NCBI RefSeq assembly: GCF_040537815.1
Contig: NZ_JBEWSZ010000001.1
Location: forward strand, 1,302,001 to 1,366,000
DNA: 64,000 nt
Source: Mesorhizobium shangrilense
GTDB lineage: Bacteria > Pseudomonadota > Alphaproteobacteria > Rhizobiales > Rhizobiaceae
Reading direction: 5' to 3'
The translations under genes and the position numbers were made by a program. Below, piece by piece: positions 19,262 to 28,319 of the stretch (position 1 is its first letter; the number at the start of each line of letters is the position of its first letter). The notes beneath the pieces were generated by a model. It was not told where the DNA came from. It ran no database searches and worked only from the letters and a program-made list of their open reading frames with translations.

Positions 19262-19959
19262 TGGGCGCAATCATTGCAATCGTTGCATTGCTGCTGGTGC
19301 TTTTCGGCTTCGCCACAGTTTTCCTGCGCGCTGACCCGGCCGCACTCGCGGGTGGGTTGAAAACGCTAGGGCCGGCACTGCTGGCTGTCTTCGGCGGCGC
19401 GGTGCTTCTGGTGGGGCGCGAAGGCATTGGCGGCGCGATGCTGCTGGCGGCAGCCGCTTGGTACGGCTCCATGCGCATGGGCAGGCCCGCGGCGAGATTG
19501 GCGCCGGGCAAGCGTTCGACGGTGCGTACCGCCGCGCTTGAAATGGAACTCGATCACGACACTGGCGGCCTGGAGGGCCTCGTGCTGGCCGGCCACCATG
19601 AAGGCAAGATGCTTGGCGCGATGGCCCTTGCGGAATTGCAGCAGCTCTATCTTGAACTCTCCGGCGATCCGGAGAGCCGGCAATTGCTAGAGACGTATCT
19701 TGACGGCAGATTTCCCGTCTGGCGCAAAAACGCTGACACGAACGGTCGCGAAGGGCTGGGTGTTGCGCCAAGTTCTGGCGCCATGACTAAGGAGGAGGCC
19801 TACAAGGTCCTTGGTCTTGAAGCGGGGGCCGCCGCGGCGGATGTCCGCAAGGCGCACCGCCGCCTGATGCAGCGCCTGCACCCCGATATCGGCGGCACGT
19901 CTTTCCTGGCGGCGCGGATTAACGAAGCCAAGGACGTCTTGCTCTCCAATCACAACTAG
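19261..19959 (+). CDS. Membrane-anchored J-domain protein
   Basis: A 232-residue protein with two N-terminal hydrophobic segments (residues about 3-21 and 35-62), a middle region of about 100 residues (ALAELQQLYLELSGDPES), and a C-terminal J domain (about 173-232) containing EEAYKVLGLEAGAAAADV, the HPD motif in RLHPDIGGT, and INEAKDVLL. N-terminal anchor plus C-terminal J domain is the arrangement of mitochondrial Tim14/Pam18 and its alphaproteobacterial relatives. Such proteins stimulate DnaK ATPase at a membrane. The start overlaps the VWA stop. It converges on the D,D-carboxypeptidase gene with 47 bases between the stops. Confidence 0.87.
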   Translation: MGAIIAIVALLLVLFGFATVFLRADPAALAGGLKTLGPALLAVFGGAVLLVGREGIGGAMLLAAAAWYGSMRMGRPAARLAPGKRSTVRTAALEMELDHDTGGLEGLVLAGHHEGKMLGAMALAELQQLYLELSGDPESRQLLETYLDGRFPVWRKNADTNGREGLGVAPSSGAMTKEEAYKVLGLEAGAAAADVRKAHRRLMQRLHPDIGGTSFLAARINEAKDVLLSNHN

Positions 19960-20006
19960 TCTCCTTCAACGCAGAACTTTTTCCGGGAGATGACTTCCAC
20001 GCCGCC

Positions 20007-21440
20007 CTATTGCTGGACGGCGTAGCACTCGATTTTCTTCTTCTTCAAAGCGGTGCAGGCTTTCCACGCGGCATCCTTCGACCCGAAGCCGCCGAACCGT
20101 GCGCGGTAATAGGTCGTGCCGTCCTTCTCGAAGGCAGCGGTGAAACCCGAAGCGTTGGCGAGCACCGAAGGCGCCTGCTTGGTTGTCTTGTCGAGGAAGG
20201 CCTGTGCCTCGGACTGCTTCGGCGAGGAAGCGACCTGGATGGCCCAGCCCGACGGCACCGACGCGGTGTTGACCGGATCGACAGCGGGAGTGGGTTCAGA
20301 AGCATAGGCAGCCACAACCTGCGCCGTCGCGACCTTTGGCGCCGAGACGATGACTGTCTTCACTTTCTTGGTGGGAACAACCTGTTTGGTTTCTTCGACC
20401 GCGGCATTATCGTCGGCGTTGTCATCATTCTGAGCAACTGTCGCGTCGTCGGCTACGGCGTCGGCCGCATCGGCGCTAGCCACTGCCATAGGCTTGTCGT
20501 CGGGCGTTGGCGCATCGTGCTTGGGCAGGAGCACCTTTGCCAAGGCCTTGATCGGATTGTCGCCGGTGGCCTTGGCGACCAGCATGCCGTCGCCGCGCGT
20601 CGATGCTCTCGGCAGGTAGGTGGTGATCAGATGCGCCATCTCGTTGTCGCGGCTACCGCCCGATGTTCCCCCCATGACCACGGCCACGATGCGGCGATCG
20701 CCATCGGCAACAGAGGAGACAAGATTGAAGCCGGATGCCCGTGTATAGCCGGTCTTGATGCCGTCGACGCCCTTGATGCGTCCCAGCAGGCGGTTATGGC
20801 CGTTGATGCGCTGGCGTCCGTAGAGAAAGGATCGCTGCGAGAAATAGCTGTAATATTGGGGGAAATGCTCCCTGAGCGCGATGCCGAGCGTGGCCATGTC
20901 GCGCGCGGTGGTGAACTGACCCGGATCGGGCAAGCCGTTGGCATTGCGGAAGACCGTGCCGTTCATGCCAAGCTGCCGGGCCTTGGCGGTCATCATGCGG
21001 GCGAAAGTGGTTTCGTTGCCGCCGAGCATTTCGCCCAGCGCGGTCGCCGAGTCGTTGGCCGACTTGGTGACCATCGAGAGGATCGCGGTTTCGACCGTGA
21101 CCGAACCGCCGGGCTTCACACCGAGTTTCGTCGGCGCTTCGCCGGACGCCTTGGCCGAAAAAACGACTGGCGAGTTCTTGCCGACCTTGCCCTTCGCCAG
21201 GGCTTCAAACGTCAGGTAAAGCGTCATCATCTTGGTGAGCGAGGCGGGATAACGCCGCCCGTCGGCGTCCGCCGAATACAGCACCTTGCCGGTCTTGGCG
21301 TCGACAACGATGGCCGCTGACCTAGCCGCCAGGGACGACGTGGCATCCGCAACAACGAATGATATCGCCAGGGCGACGACCATGATCGTTTTGAAGGAGG
21401 ACGCGGATTTGGAGAAGATGCCCGACAACGCCTGACGCAC
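20007..21440 (-). CDS. D-alanyl-D-alanine carboxypeptidase with C-terminal SPOR domain
   Basis: A 477-residue periplasmic penicillin-binding protein of the S11 family. Residues 1-39 are a signal peptide ending SLAA. The three active-site motifs are S67-LT-K70 (YPASLTKMM), S127-A-N129 (VTKSANDSA) and K229-T-G231 (VDGIKTGYTRAS). An acidic, alanine-rich linker (about 310-370) leads to a SPOR domain (about 400-477; GWAIQVASSPKQSEAQAFL, YRARFGGFGSKDAAWKAC), which in other proteins binds denuded glycan strands at the septum. It therefore probably trims stem peptides at the division site. Expression is likely from its own promoter in the 289-base gap shared with the phasin gene. Confidence 0.92.
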   Translation of the reverse strand: MRQALSGIFSKSASSFKTIMVVALAISFVVADATSSLAARSAAIVVDAKTGKVLYSADADGRRYPASLTKMMTLYLTFEALAKGKVGKNSPVVFSAKASGEAPTKLGVKPGGSVTVETAILSMVTKSANDSATALGEMLGGNETTFARMMTAKARQLGMNGTVFRNANGLPDPGQFTTARDMATLGIALREHFPQYYSYFSQRSFLYGRQRINGHNRLLGRIKGVDGIKTGYTRASGFNLVSSVADGDRRIVAVVMGGTSGGSRDNEMAHLITTYLPRASTRGDGMLVAKATGDNPIKALAKVLLPKHDAPTPDDKPMAVASADAADAVADDATVAQNDDNADDNAAVEETKQVVPTKKVKTVIVSAPKVATAQVVAAYASEPTPAVDPVNTASVPSGWAIQVASSPKQSEAQAFLDKTTKQAPSVLANASGFTAAFEKDGTTYYRARFGGFGSKDAAWKACTALKKKKIECYAVQQ

Positions 21441-21520
21441 TGGTAGTTCCCTTGAATTTTTCGTTGCATTGGAGGCGGCAAAGGGTCCTGCCTCGCTTCA
21501 GGTCAAACTACGCGGGCAGC

Positions 21521-21543
21521 GTTACCAATCCGTTTATGGTAAC
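21521..21543. repeat. Inverted repeat in the carboxypeptidase-phasin intergenic region
   Basis: GTTACCA and TGGTAAC, perfect 7-bp arms around a nine-base centre. The size fits a dimeric repressor site. It lies 81 bases upstream of the carboxypeptidase start and about 150 bases before the phasin promoter start point, so it could serve either gene. I do not recognise the regulator. Confidence 0.35.
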
Positions 21544-21636
21544 CGCCGCGTTCACCATTTTCTTCGGGCTTGAACCTCTCTTTATTCGAATCTTAGGCAT
21601 TGCCGGGCGGACCAGAGGCTCTGCTCCGTTGGAATG

Positions 21637-21680
21637 TTGACTTTTTGTGCGATGCACAATATATTAAGTGCATTGCACAA
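21637..21680 (+). promoter_or_regulatory. Phasin promoter with two PhaR-type operators
   Basis: TTGACT (21637-21642), a 17-base spacer, and TATATT (21660-21665) form a strong sigma-70-type promoter. TGCGATGCACAA (21648-21659) fills most of the spacer. TGCATTGCACAA (21669-21680) begins just after the -10 box and covers the start point. Both match the consensus I recall for the PHB regulator PhaR of Bradyrhizobium, TGCRNYGCASMA, at every position. The copies are 21 bases apart, two helical turns. With flanking bases they also form an inverted repeat. Binding would block RNA polymerase, as expected for a phasin gene held silent until PHB granules bind PhaR. Confidence 0.7.
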
Positions 21681-21729
21681 AGCAGCCCGATCAGGGCGCA
21701 TCTCAGGCAACCGTCAAGGGAATCAGGAA

Positions 21730-22059
21730 ATGACCCAGACCTACGAAGATTTCAGCAAATACGGCAAAGAGTTCGCCGACACCGGACTGAAGAGCTTCGC
21801 TTCGCTTTCCAAGGGTGCGCAGGCCATCGCCACCGAGGCCGGCGAATACACCAAGAAGAGCTTCGAAGCCGGCAGCGCAGTTGTCGAGAAGATTCTTTCC
21901 GCCAAGTCGCTGGACAAGGCGATCGAAATCCAGTCCGACTACGCCAAGCAGTCCTACGAGGCGTTCGTCGCCGAGGCCACCAAGATCGGCGACCTCTACG
22001 CCGAACTCGCCAAGGAAGCCTACAAGCCCTTCGAATCGATCGTCGCCAAGGCGAAGTAA
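21730..22059 (+). CDS. Phasin
   Basis: A 109-residue, largely helical protein of the phasin family, which coats polyhydroxybutyrate granules and controls their size. It begins MTQTYEDFSKYGKEFADTGL, and amphipathic helices rich in Ala, Lys and Glu follow (SLSKGAQAIATEAGEYTKKS; DYAKQSYEAFVAEATKIGDL), ending KPFESIVAKAK. The ATG at 21730 follows CAGGAA. The longer open frame from 21634 would begin upstream of the promoter and is rejected. The gene stands alone between a promoter with two PhaR-type sites and an intrinsic terminator. No PHB synthase or depolymerase gene is in the window. Confidence 0.9.
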   Translation: MTQTYEDFSKYGKEFADTGLKSFASLSKGAQAIATEAGEYTKKSFEAGSAVVEKILSAKSLDKAIEIQSDYAKQSYEAFVAEATKIGDLYAELAKEAYKPFESIVAKAK

Positions 22060-22103
22060 ATTCCTTCAGCAATGTGACATCGGCCTATTCCGGCCTGAAT
22101 ACG

Positions 22104-22135
22104 AACCCGGTCGCCATCGCGCGGCCGGGTTTTTT
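22104..22135 (+). terminator. Rho-independent terminator of the phasin gene
   Basis: AACCCGG pairs with CCGGGTT across a 14-base loop, followed by six T residues. It lies 45 bases after the phasin stop, with clpS further downstream on the same strand. Confidence 0.85.
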
Positions 22136-22297
22136 CATGTCAATTTCACGCCGGGGGCTCATCTCCCCTTCACGATTGCGAAAATCGGCCAAGTTTGGCC
22201 ACCTAGCCATATTGTCAGCTAAACAGAAGGGCTTAAAATCGTTCATCGAACACCTACATGTCGATCTCGCATGGGGATTCGAAAGAGGCAGGAATAC

Positions 22298-22666
22298 GTG
22301 ACGATTGGTTTGACTGCCACGAGACATGTGGCGCGTATGCAGAACGGCAGCGGCGACGGCAATGAAGCCGGGCGTGGCACCGCCGTCATCACGCGCACCA
22401 AAACCAAGACCAAGAAGCCTAGCCTTTATCGGGTCCTCATCCTCAACGACGACTACACGCCCATGGAATTCGTGGTTCACGTGCTGGAGCGTTTTTTCCA
22501 GAAGGACCGCGAAGCCGCCACACGCATCATGCTTCATGTCCACAATCATGGAGTGGGCGAGTGCGGGGTCTATACATTCGAGGTGGCCGAGACCAAAGTG
22601 TCCCAGGTCATGGATTTCGCCCGACAGAATCAGCATCCGCTGCAATGCGTGATGGAGAAGAAGTGA
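22298..22666 (+). CDS. clpS: ClpS adaptor for ClpAP
   Basis: ClpS binds the N-domain of ClpA and delivers N-degron substrates. The protein is 122 residues from this start. The core contains [20 protein letters not shown] (with the substrate-pocket Asn-Asp-Asp), [20 protein letters not shown] and a C-terminal PLQCVMEKK. The N-terminal tail is long, basic and disordered-looking ([10 protein letters not shown]). The start is uncertain. GTG at 22298 has AGGCAGGA before it. ATG at 22337 ([12 protein letters not shown]) and ATG at 22271 are alternatives, and the homologues I recall have about 117 residues. clpA starts six bases after the stop, so the two are co-expressed. Confidence 0.92.
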   Translation: MTIGLTATRHVARMQNGSGDGNEAGRGTAVITRTKTKTKKPSLYRVLILNDDYTPMEFVVHVLERFFQKDREAATRIMLHVHNHGVGECGVYTFEVAETKVSQVMDFARQNQHPLQCVMEKK

Positions 22667-22672
22667 GGTAAC

Positions 22673-25141
22673 ATGCCGGCTTTCTCCCAAGGCCTGGAAA
22701 AGGCGCTTCACCAAGCGCTGACGCTCGCCAATGAGCGGCACCATGAATACGCAACCCTGGAGCATCTGCTGCTCGCGCTCATCGACGACACCGAGGCGGC
22801 CGCCGTCATGCGTGCCTGCAACGTCGATCTCGATGAACTCAAGCACACTGTTCTGACCTATATCGATACCGAACTGGACAACCTGGTCACCGGTTACGAC
22901 GAGGATTCCAAGCCGACCGCCGGTTTCCAGCGCGTCATCCAGCGCGCGGTGATCCACGTGCAGTCATCCGGCCGCGAGGAAGTGTCCGGCGCCAACGTGC
23001 TCGTAGCGATCTTCGCCGAGCGCGAGAGCCATGCCGCCTATTTCCTGCAGGAACAGCAGATGACCCGCTACGACGCGGTCAACTACATCTCGCATGGCAT
23101 CGCCAAGCGCCCCGGCGCGTCGGAGACACGCTCGCCGCGTGGTGCCGATGACGAGCAGGGCGGCCAGAACGGCGCCGAGCCGCAAGAGGAAGGCGGCAAG
23201 AAGAAGCAGCAGCAGGACGCGCTGACGGCTTATTGCGTCAACCTCAACAACAAGGCCAAGGCCGGCAAGATCGACCCGCTGATCGGCCGCGAGTCCGAGA
23301 TCAACCGCACCATCCAGGTGCTGTGCCGCCGCTCCAAGAACAACCCGCTCTATGTCGGTGATCCCGGCGTGGGCAAGACGGCGATCGCCGAGGGCCTCGC
23401 CAAGCGCATCGTCGAGGGCGATGTTCCCGAAGTGCTGCACAACGCCACCATCTTCGCGCTCGACATGGGCACGCTGCTGGCCGGCACGCGTTATCGCGGC
23501 GATTTCGAGGAACGGCTGAAGCAGGTCGTGAAAGAACTCGAGGATTATCCGGGTGCCGTGCTGTTCATCGACGAGATCCACACGGTGATCGGGGCAGGGG
23601 CTACCTCAGGCGGCGCCATGGATGCATCGAACCTGCTGAAGCCGGCTCTGTCTTCCGGTGCGATCCGCTGCATCGGCTCGACCACCTACAAGGAATTCCG
23701 CCAGTTCTTCGAGAAGGACCGCGCTCTGGTGCGGCGCTTCCAGAAAATCGACGTCAACGAGCCGACCATCGAGGACGCCATCGAGATCATGAAGGGTCTG
23801 AAGCCCTATTATGAGGAATTCCACAAGGTGAAGTTCACCAATGAGGCGATCAAGGCCTCGGTGGAACTGTCGGCGCGCTACATCAACGACCGCAAGCTGC
23901 CGGACAAGGCGATCGACGTCATCGACGAGACCGGTGCCTCGCAGATGCTGGTGCCGGAGGGCAAGCGCAAGAAGGTTATCGGCATCAGGGAGATCGAAGC
24001 GACGATCGCCACCATGGCGCGTATCCCGCCGAAGACGGTTTCCGCCGATGACGAGCAGGTTCTGCAAGGTCTCGAAGTCGAGCTGAAGCGTGTCGTCTAT
24101 GGCCAGGATACCGCGATCACCGCGCTGACCTCGGCCATCAAGCTGGCGCGTGCCGGCCTGCGCGAACCGGAGAAGCCGATCGGCTCCTACCTGTTCTCCG
24201 GGCCAACCGGCGTCGGCAAGACGGAAGTGGCAAAGCAGCTCGCGGCGTCGCTTGGCGTCGAGCTGATCCGCTTCGACATGTCCGAATACATGGAGCGTCA
24301 CACCGTCTCGCGGCTGATCGGCGCGCCTCCCGGCTATGTCGGCTTCGACCAGGGCGGTCTTTTGACGGACGGCGTCGACCAGCATCCGCACTGCGTGCTG
24401 CTGCTGGACGAAGTCGAGAAAGCGCATCCGGATCTGTTCAACATCCTGTTGCAGGTGATGGACCACGGCAAGCTGACCGACCATAACGGCAAGCAGATCG
24501 ACTTCCGCAATGTCATCCTGATCATGACCACCAATGCGGGCGCTTCCGATGCGCAGCGCGCGGCGATCGGTTTCGGCTCGACGAAGCGCGAAGGCGACGA
24601 TGTCGAGGCGATCAACCGGCTGTTCACGCCGGAGTTCCGCAACCGTCTCGATGCGATCATTCCGTTCGGCTCGTTGCCGGTGCCGGTCATCCACCAGGTG
24701 GTGCAGAAGTTCGTCATGCAGCTCGAGGCTCAGCTCTCGGAACGTGGCGTCACCTTCGACCTGTCGCCGGATGCAATCGCTTGGCTGGCCGACAAGGGCT
24801 ATGACGAGCGCATGGGTGCGCGGCCGCTCGGTCGCGTCATCCAGGAGCACATCAAGAAGCCGCTGGCCGACGAGGTTCTGTTCGGCAAGCTCAAGAAGGG
24901 CGGCACGGTGCGTGTCACCGTCGAGAAGAAGGAAACCGGCGAGACCGGTCTGAAGCTCGAGTCGCTGGCTGACGAGGCTCCGGTGAAGCCGAAGAAGGAA
25001 GAACCGGAGGACGGACCGAAGCCGAAGAAGGCCGTGGCGAAAAAGCCCGCCGCCAAAAAGGTGGTAGCGCAGAAGCCGGAGCCCAAGGGCAAGGATGGCG
25101 GCAAGCGCAGCCTCGTGCCGCAACTGCCCAGAAAGAACTGA
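22673..25141 (+). CDS. clpA: ATP-dependent Clp protease ATP-binding subunit ClpA
   Basis: An 822-residue AAA+ unfoldase that feeds substrates to ClpP. It has an N-domain (residues 1-140, starting [20 protein letters not shown]), an acidic and glutamine-rich linker (about 150-180), AAA-1 with Walker A GDPGVGKT, Walker [10 protein letters not shown] and the [20 protein letters not shown] sensor region, and AAA-2 with GPTGVGKT and [12 protein letters not shown]. An extra tail of about 48 residues rich in Lys, Pro and Ala ([14 protein letters not shown]) follows the usual C-terminus (family about 750-760). GAGG precedes the ATG. A strong hairpin terminator follows 14 bases after the stop. clpP is not in the window. 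Confidence 0.96.
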   Translation: MPAFSQGLEKALHQALTLANERHHEYATLEHLLLALIDDTEAAAVMRACNVDLDELKHTVLTYIDTELDNLVTGYDEDSKPTAGFQRVIQRAVIHVQSSGREEVSGANVLVAIFAERESHAAYFLQEQQMTRYDAVNYISHGIAKRPGASETRSPRGADDEQGGQNGAEPQEEGGKKKQQQDALTAYCVNLNNKAKAGKIDPLIGRESEINRTIQVLCRRSKNNPLYVGDPGVGKTAIAEGLAKRIVEGDVPEVLHNATIFALDMGTLLAGTRYRGDFEERLKQVVKELEDYPGAVLFIDEIHTVIGAGATSGGAMDASNLLKPALSSGAIRCIGSTTYKEFRQFFEKDRALVRRFQKIDVNEPTIEDAIEIMKGLKPYYEEFHKVKFTNEAIKASVELSARYINDRKLPDKAIDVIDETGASQMLVPEGKRKKVIGIREIEATIATMARIPPKTVSADDEQVLQGLEVELKRVVYGQDTAITALTSAIKLARAGLREPEKPIGSYLFSGPTGVGKTEVAKQLAASLGVELIRFDMSEYMERHTVSRLIGAPPGYVGFDQGGLLTDGVDQHPHCVLLLDEVEKAHPDLFNILLQVMDHGKLTDHNGKQIDFRNVILIMTTNAGASDAQRAAIGFGSTKREGDDVEAINRLFTPEFRNRLDAIIPFGSLPVPVIHQVVQKFVMQLEAQLSERGVTFDLSPDAIAWLADKGYDERMGARPLGRVIQEHIKKPLADEVLFGKLKKGGTVRVTVEKKETGETGLKLESLADEAPVKPKKEEPEDGPKPKKAVAKKPAAKKVVAQKPEPKGKDGGKRSLVPQLPRKN

Positions 25142-25155
25142 TTGTACCAACAGGC

Positions 25156-25184
25156 AAAAAAAGCCCCGGAGACGGGGCTTTTTT
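25156..25184. terminator. Rho-independent terminator of clpS-clpA
   Basis: An A-run and GCCCCG, the loop GAGA, then CGGGGC and six T residues: a stem of about 12 bp counting the A-T pairs. Because an A-run precedes it, the structure could work in both directions. The 170 bases after it, up to 25354, show no gene. Confidence 0.92.
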
Positions 25185-25354
25185 CATTGCGACAATGGGG
25201 AGGCAGCACATCAGCCCGGCCTCCATGACCTGGAGGTCGGCACGTCGCTTCTAAAGCGCGCGCAAACGCAATCCGCCAGCGGCTTCAGTCGGATATCGCG
25301 CCCGACCGTATTCGAGCAACGCTCCAATCCACTTTTCGAATAGGTGGGGTTGTT

Positions 25355-26386
25355 TTGGCCAGGACGGCCTTCTCTTTGTCGATGCCCTGCTTTCACGCCG
25401 AATTAACCTCCCTTGGGCATTTTTCGGCGATGGTCTTCTTACCTGCAGAACGAACGATTTTGACGGTCGCTTTGGCGCTGACTGGCGTTTGCCTGTTCCT
25501 GGTTTGGGAGAAAGGCGTCGTTGTGGCGCTTGGCGGGTACAGTTTCTCCGTCGGCTTCGCCGTTGTCATGATCGCTATTGGCCAATTCTATCGGCATGTC
25601 CGCAAGGCCGAACGGATTGCGATCACCACCCATATTCTGGCGTTGTTCGTTGCCTATTCGATACCTGCTTCACTTCTCAATCTATTGCTGTTGCCACGGC
25701 CCTCGGCGCCTATCGACGCCACTCTGGTTTGGATGGATTCCTGGCTTGGCTATTCCTGGCCGAGCGCCTGTGCGTGGATTGCACAATACCCGCACCTCTC
25801 GGATATCCTTAGGCAGATCTACACCTTGACGCTGGCCCAAATCCTGTTTGCTTTTTTCTTTCTTGGCATAGCAAATGATCGACGGCGACTGCATGCGGCA
25901 GCACTTGGGACAGTGTTTGCGTCGCTGGCCACCATTTTTTGCTGGGCGCTGTTTCCATCCAGCGGAGCCTCCGCTTACTGGACCCTGGCGCCGGAGGTTG
26001 ATCGCGTCGTTCGACCGATAGTCAATTCCGCTTATGGCGCTGAATTGAATCGTCTGCTCGTTGAAGGTGTAAAGGATATCTCCGGCCTGAAAACGGCGGG
26101 ACTTGTGGGATTTCCTTCGTTCCATACGGCTATGGCATTGATCTCGCTGATCGCAGTTTGGCCATATTGGCCCATGCGCCTGGCACTGGTTCTCATCAAT
26201 GTCGCGCTGCTGCCGGCGATACTCATCCATGGCGGGCACAATCTGATGGACGTCCTTGGCGGAATCTTGATTACTATCGCCTCTTGGAGGCTGGGGGTTC
26301 TGGTCTTCGAGGCGCAGGAACGCGTCACGCTCAAGCTTGCGTCAGGCAAGGCTGTGAATGCATGTCCGGAAGCAACCGTCGCCTGA
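25355..26386 (+). CDS. PAP2-superfamily membrane phosphatase or phosphotransferase
   Basis: A polytopic membrane protein of up to 343 residues with about six to eight hydrophobic segments. Two PAP2 motifs are clear near the C-terminus: GFPSFHTAMA (the catalytic SxHxxx element) and HGGHNLMDVLGG (the second catalytic His and Asp). An upstream KR-type motif is not obvious. The layout resembles the PAP2_3 or inositol-phosphotransferase-like branch, which acts on lipid phosphates or transfers phospho-head groups. The start is uncertain: TTG at 25355 (GGTGGGG before it), ATG at 25382 or ATG at 25430 are possible, and the last would start directly before the first membrane helix. Base composition is slightly lower in GC than its neighbours. 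Confidence 0.75.
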   Translation: MARTAFSLSMPCFHAELTSLGHFSAMVFLPAERTILTVALALTGVCLFLVWEKGVVVALGGYSFSVGFAVVMIAIGQFYRHVRKAERIAITTHILALFVAYSIPASLLNLLLLPRPSAPIDATLVWMDSWLGYSWPSACAWIAQYPHLSDILRQIYTLTLAQILFAFFFLGIANDRRRLHAAALGTVFASLATIFCWALFPSSGASAYWTLAPEVDRVVRPIVNSAYGAELNRLLVEGVKDISGLKTAGLVGFPSFHTAMALISLIAVWPYWPMRLALVLINVALLPAILIHGGHNLMDVLGGILITIASWRLGVLVFEAQERVTLKLASGKAVNACPEATVA

Positions 26387-26413
26387 GACACCCTTGATTG
26401 CGTTGATTAGCCA

Positions 26414-26845
26414 TCAACCAACCAGCGCCCTGCGTATCTTGTCCGCGTTCTCGGCGAGCACCTCAGGCTTTTCCATATTGCCGGTATGCGGCCTCAGCGC
26501 GATGCCTTCAAAGCGCGGGATGACGTGGACATGGAGATGATAGACGGTCTGCCCCGAGGCCGGCTCGTTGAACTGCAAGACGGTGGCGCCATCGGCGCCA
26601 AATGCCTTCTTGACCGCCAGCGCCACTTTCTGAACAACCGTGAAGAGGGGCCCCAGCGTTGCCGGGTCGGCATCCAGAAGGTTGCGTGACGGCGCCTTGG
26701 GGACGACCAGTGTGTGGCCTGGTCCCTGTGGCATGACGTCCATGAACGCCACCACGGACTCATCCTCGTAGACGCGGTGCGACGGGATTTCACCGCGCAG
26801 GATCTTGGCGAAGATGTTCTGTGGGTCGTAAGGGGTCTCGGCCAT
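26414..26845 (-). CDS. HIT family nucleotide-binding hydrolase
   Basis: A 143-residue HIT protein, probably a nucleoside phosphoramidase-type hydrolase of the HINT branch. The histidine triad H103-L-H105-V-H107 sits in VYHLHVHVIPR. Other landmarks are FAKILRGEIPSHRVYED, VVAFMDVMPQGPGHTLVVPK and QFNEPASGQTV. Length is typical. It converges on the PAP2 gene (27 bases between stops). The 193 bases upstream, between its start and the stop of the next minus-strand gene, contain no open frame that I would call and no strong repeat. Confidence 0.93.
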   Translation of the reverse strand: MAETPYDPQNIFAKILRGEIPSHRVYEDESVVAFMDVMPQGPGHTLVVPKAPSRNLLDADPATLGPLFTVVQKVALAVKKAFGADGATVLQFNEPASGQTVYHLHVHVIPRFEGIALRPHTGNMEKPEVLAENADKIRRALVG

Positions 26846-27038
26846 GACGTGCTCCGGATTGTGGCTCAGTATCCGATGTAGCGAAGCCTCTTATGGGCGG
26901 CAAGACGATCAGGCGAGATCAACCGCGCCTGCTTCGACGAGGGCAACACGAGGCTAGCTGGCCAGCCCGAGAGGTGTGAGGCGCGAAGTGGAGAGTTGGG
27001 ACGGCACTCCGTCCATTGAAACAACCCCTTAGAGGAGT

Positions 27039-28262
27039 TCACTCCTCGCCTGTCGGGTCCGATTTGCGGAACGGGGTGTGCTCTTCAAGATATTCGCCCA
27101 TGCGTTCCACTTCACGCCGCTCACGCCTCAGATAATCGGCCACGGCGTTGCGTAAGCCGGGATGGGCGATGTAGTGCGCCGAGTGCATGGTCACCGGCCG
27201 GTAGCCGCGGGCGAGCTTGTGTTCACCTTGCGCGCCCGCTTCGACCACCTTCAGTTTGCGGTCGATGGCGAAATCGATGGCCTGATGGTAGCAGACCTCG
27301 AAATGCAGGAAGGGGTGATCTTCGATGCAGCCCCAATTCCGCCCATAGAGTGCGTCGGAACCGATGAAATTGATGGCGCCTGCAATATACCGGCCGTTGC
27401 GCCTGGCCATCACCAGCAGGATGTCGTCGGCCATGCGCTCGCCGATCAGCGAGAAGAACTCGCGATTGAGGTAAGGGCGCCCCCATTTGCGGCTGCCGGT
27501 GTCCGTGTAGAAGGCGAAGAAGTCGTCCCAGGCCTTTTCGGTGAGATCCTTGCCAGTCAGCCAGTCGATCGAGATGCCGGGGGCGAGTGCCTCGCGCCGC
27601 TCCTTCTTCATGGCCTTGCGCTTGCGTGATGCTAGCGTGGCGAGGAAGTCGTCGTAGGTCGAAAACCCTTCGTTGAAGAAATGAAACTGCTGGTCGGTGC
27701 GGTGCAGGAACCCCGCGGCCTCCAGCGTGGCGACGTCGGCTTCCTGCGCGAAAGTGACGTGTGCCGAGGACACGCCGAGCTTTTCCGTCACCGCCTTCAG
27801 CCCAGCGGCCAGGCCGGCCTTGACGGTGTTGCTGTCCTCGCCCTTGCTCACCAGCAGGCGAGGGCCGGTCACCGGCGTAAACGGCACCGCGCATTGCAGT
27901 TTTGGATAGTAACGGCCGCCGGCCCGCTCAAACGCATCCGACCAGCCATGATCGAACACATATTCGCCCTGGCTGTGCGATTTCAGGTAGCTGGGAATGG
28001 CCCCCAGCAGCTTGCCCTCGGCGGTTTCGAGCCTCAGGTGATGGCCCTGCCAGCCAGTGCGCCGGACGGCACAACCAGAGTCCTCGAGCGCACTCAAGAA
28101 AGCAAATGAAACGAGCGGGTTATAGGAATTGTCCGCATCATCGCGCGTGGTGCCGCCGAAACTGTTCCATTCGTCAAGGGTGAATGCGCCGATACCCGCG
28201 GCGACGCGGATCGCATACTCCGCGTTCGCCGTTTGCCTGTCGCCGTCGTCGCCTTGATCCAT
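27039..28262 (-). CDS. GNAT-fold acyltransferase, DUF482 (peptidogalycan type)
   Basis: A 407-residue protein of the COG3146/DUF482 family, related to the FemAB and GNAT folds. Landmarks are WNSFGG, NPLVSFAFLSALEDSGC, LLGAIPSYLKSHSQGEYVFD, YYPKLQCAVPFTPVTGPRLL, FLATLASRKRKAMKKERR, KWGRPYLNREFFSLI, YGRNWGCIEDHPFLHFEVCY, and GAQGEHKLARGYRPVTMHSAHYI split over two blocks. Proteins of this family are annotated as N-acetyltransferases or peptidogalycan biosynthesis proteins, without a proven substrate. The ATG at 28262 is the only nearby start. It is separated by 57 bases from the glycerophosphodiesterase gene upstream on the same strand. Confidence 0.85.
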   Translation of the reverse strand: MDQGDDGDRQTANAEYAIRVAAGIGAFTLDEWNSFGGTTRDDADNSYNPLVSFAFLSALEDSGCAVRRTGWQGHHLRLETAEGKLLGAIPSYLKSHSQGEYVFDHGWSDAFERAGGRYYPKLQCAVPFTPVTGPRLLVSKGEDSNTVKAGLAAGLKAVTEKLGVSSAHVTFAQEADVATLEAAGFLHRTDQQFHFFNEGFSTYDDFLATLASRKRKAMKKERREALAPGISIDWLTGKDLTEKAWDDFFAFYTDTGSRKWGRPYLNREFFSLIGERMADDILLVMARRNGRYIAGAINFIGSDALYGRNWGCIEDHPFLHFEVCYHQAIDFAIDRKLKVVEAGAQGEHKLARGYRPVTMHSAHYIAHPGLRNAVADYLRRERREVERMGEYLEEHTPFRKSDPTGEE

Positions 28263-28319
28263 GAGGCTTATTTAAGCTCCATCCGAGCCGCTACAAGTCA
28301 CGTTTCAGGCAAGCTCACG

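Noticed and set aside
20010-21320. 436-codon plus-strand frame opposite the D,D-carboxypeptidase gene
   Set aside because: The minus-strand gene has all catalytic motifs. The complement is rich in Gly, Arg and His with no recognisable family.
21634-21729. N-terminal extension of the phasin
   Set aside because: It would start upstream of the -35 box of a strong promoter and has no phasin similarity. The ATG at 21730 has a ribosome-binding site.
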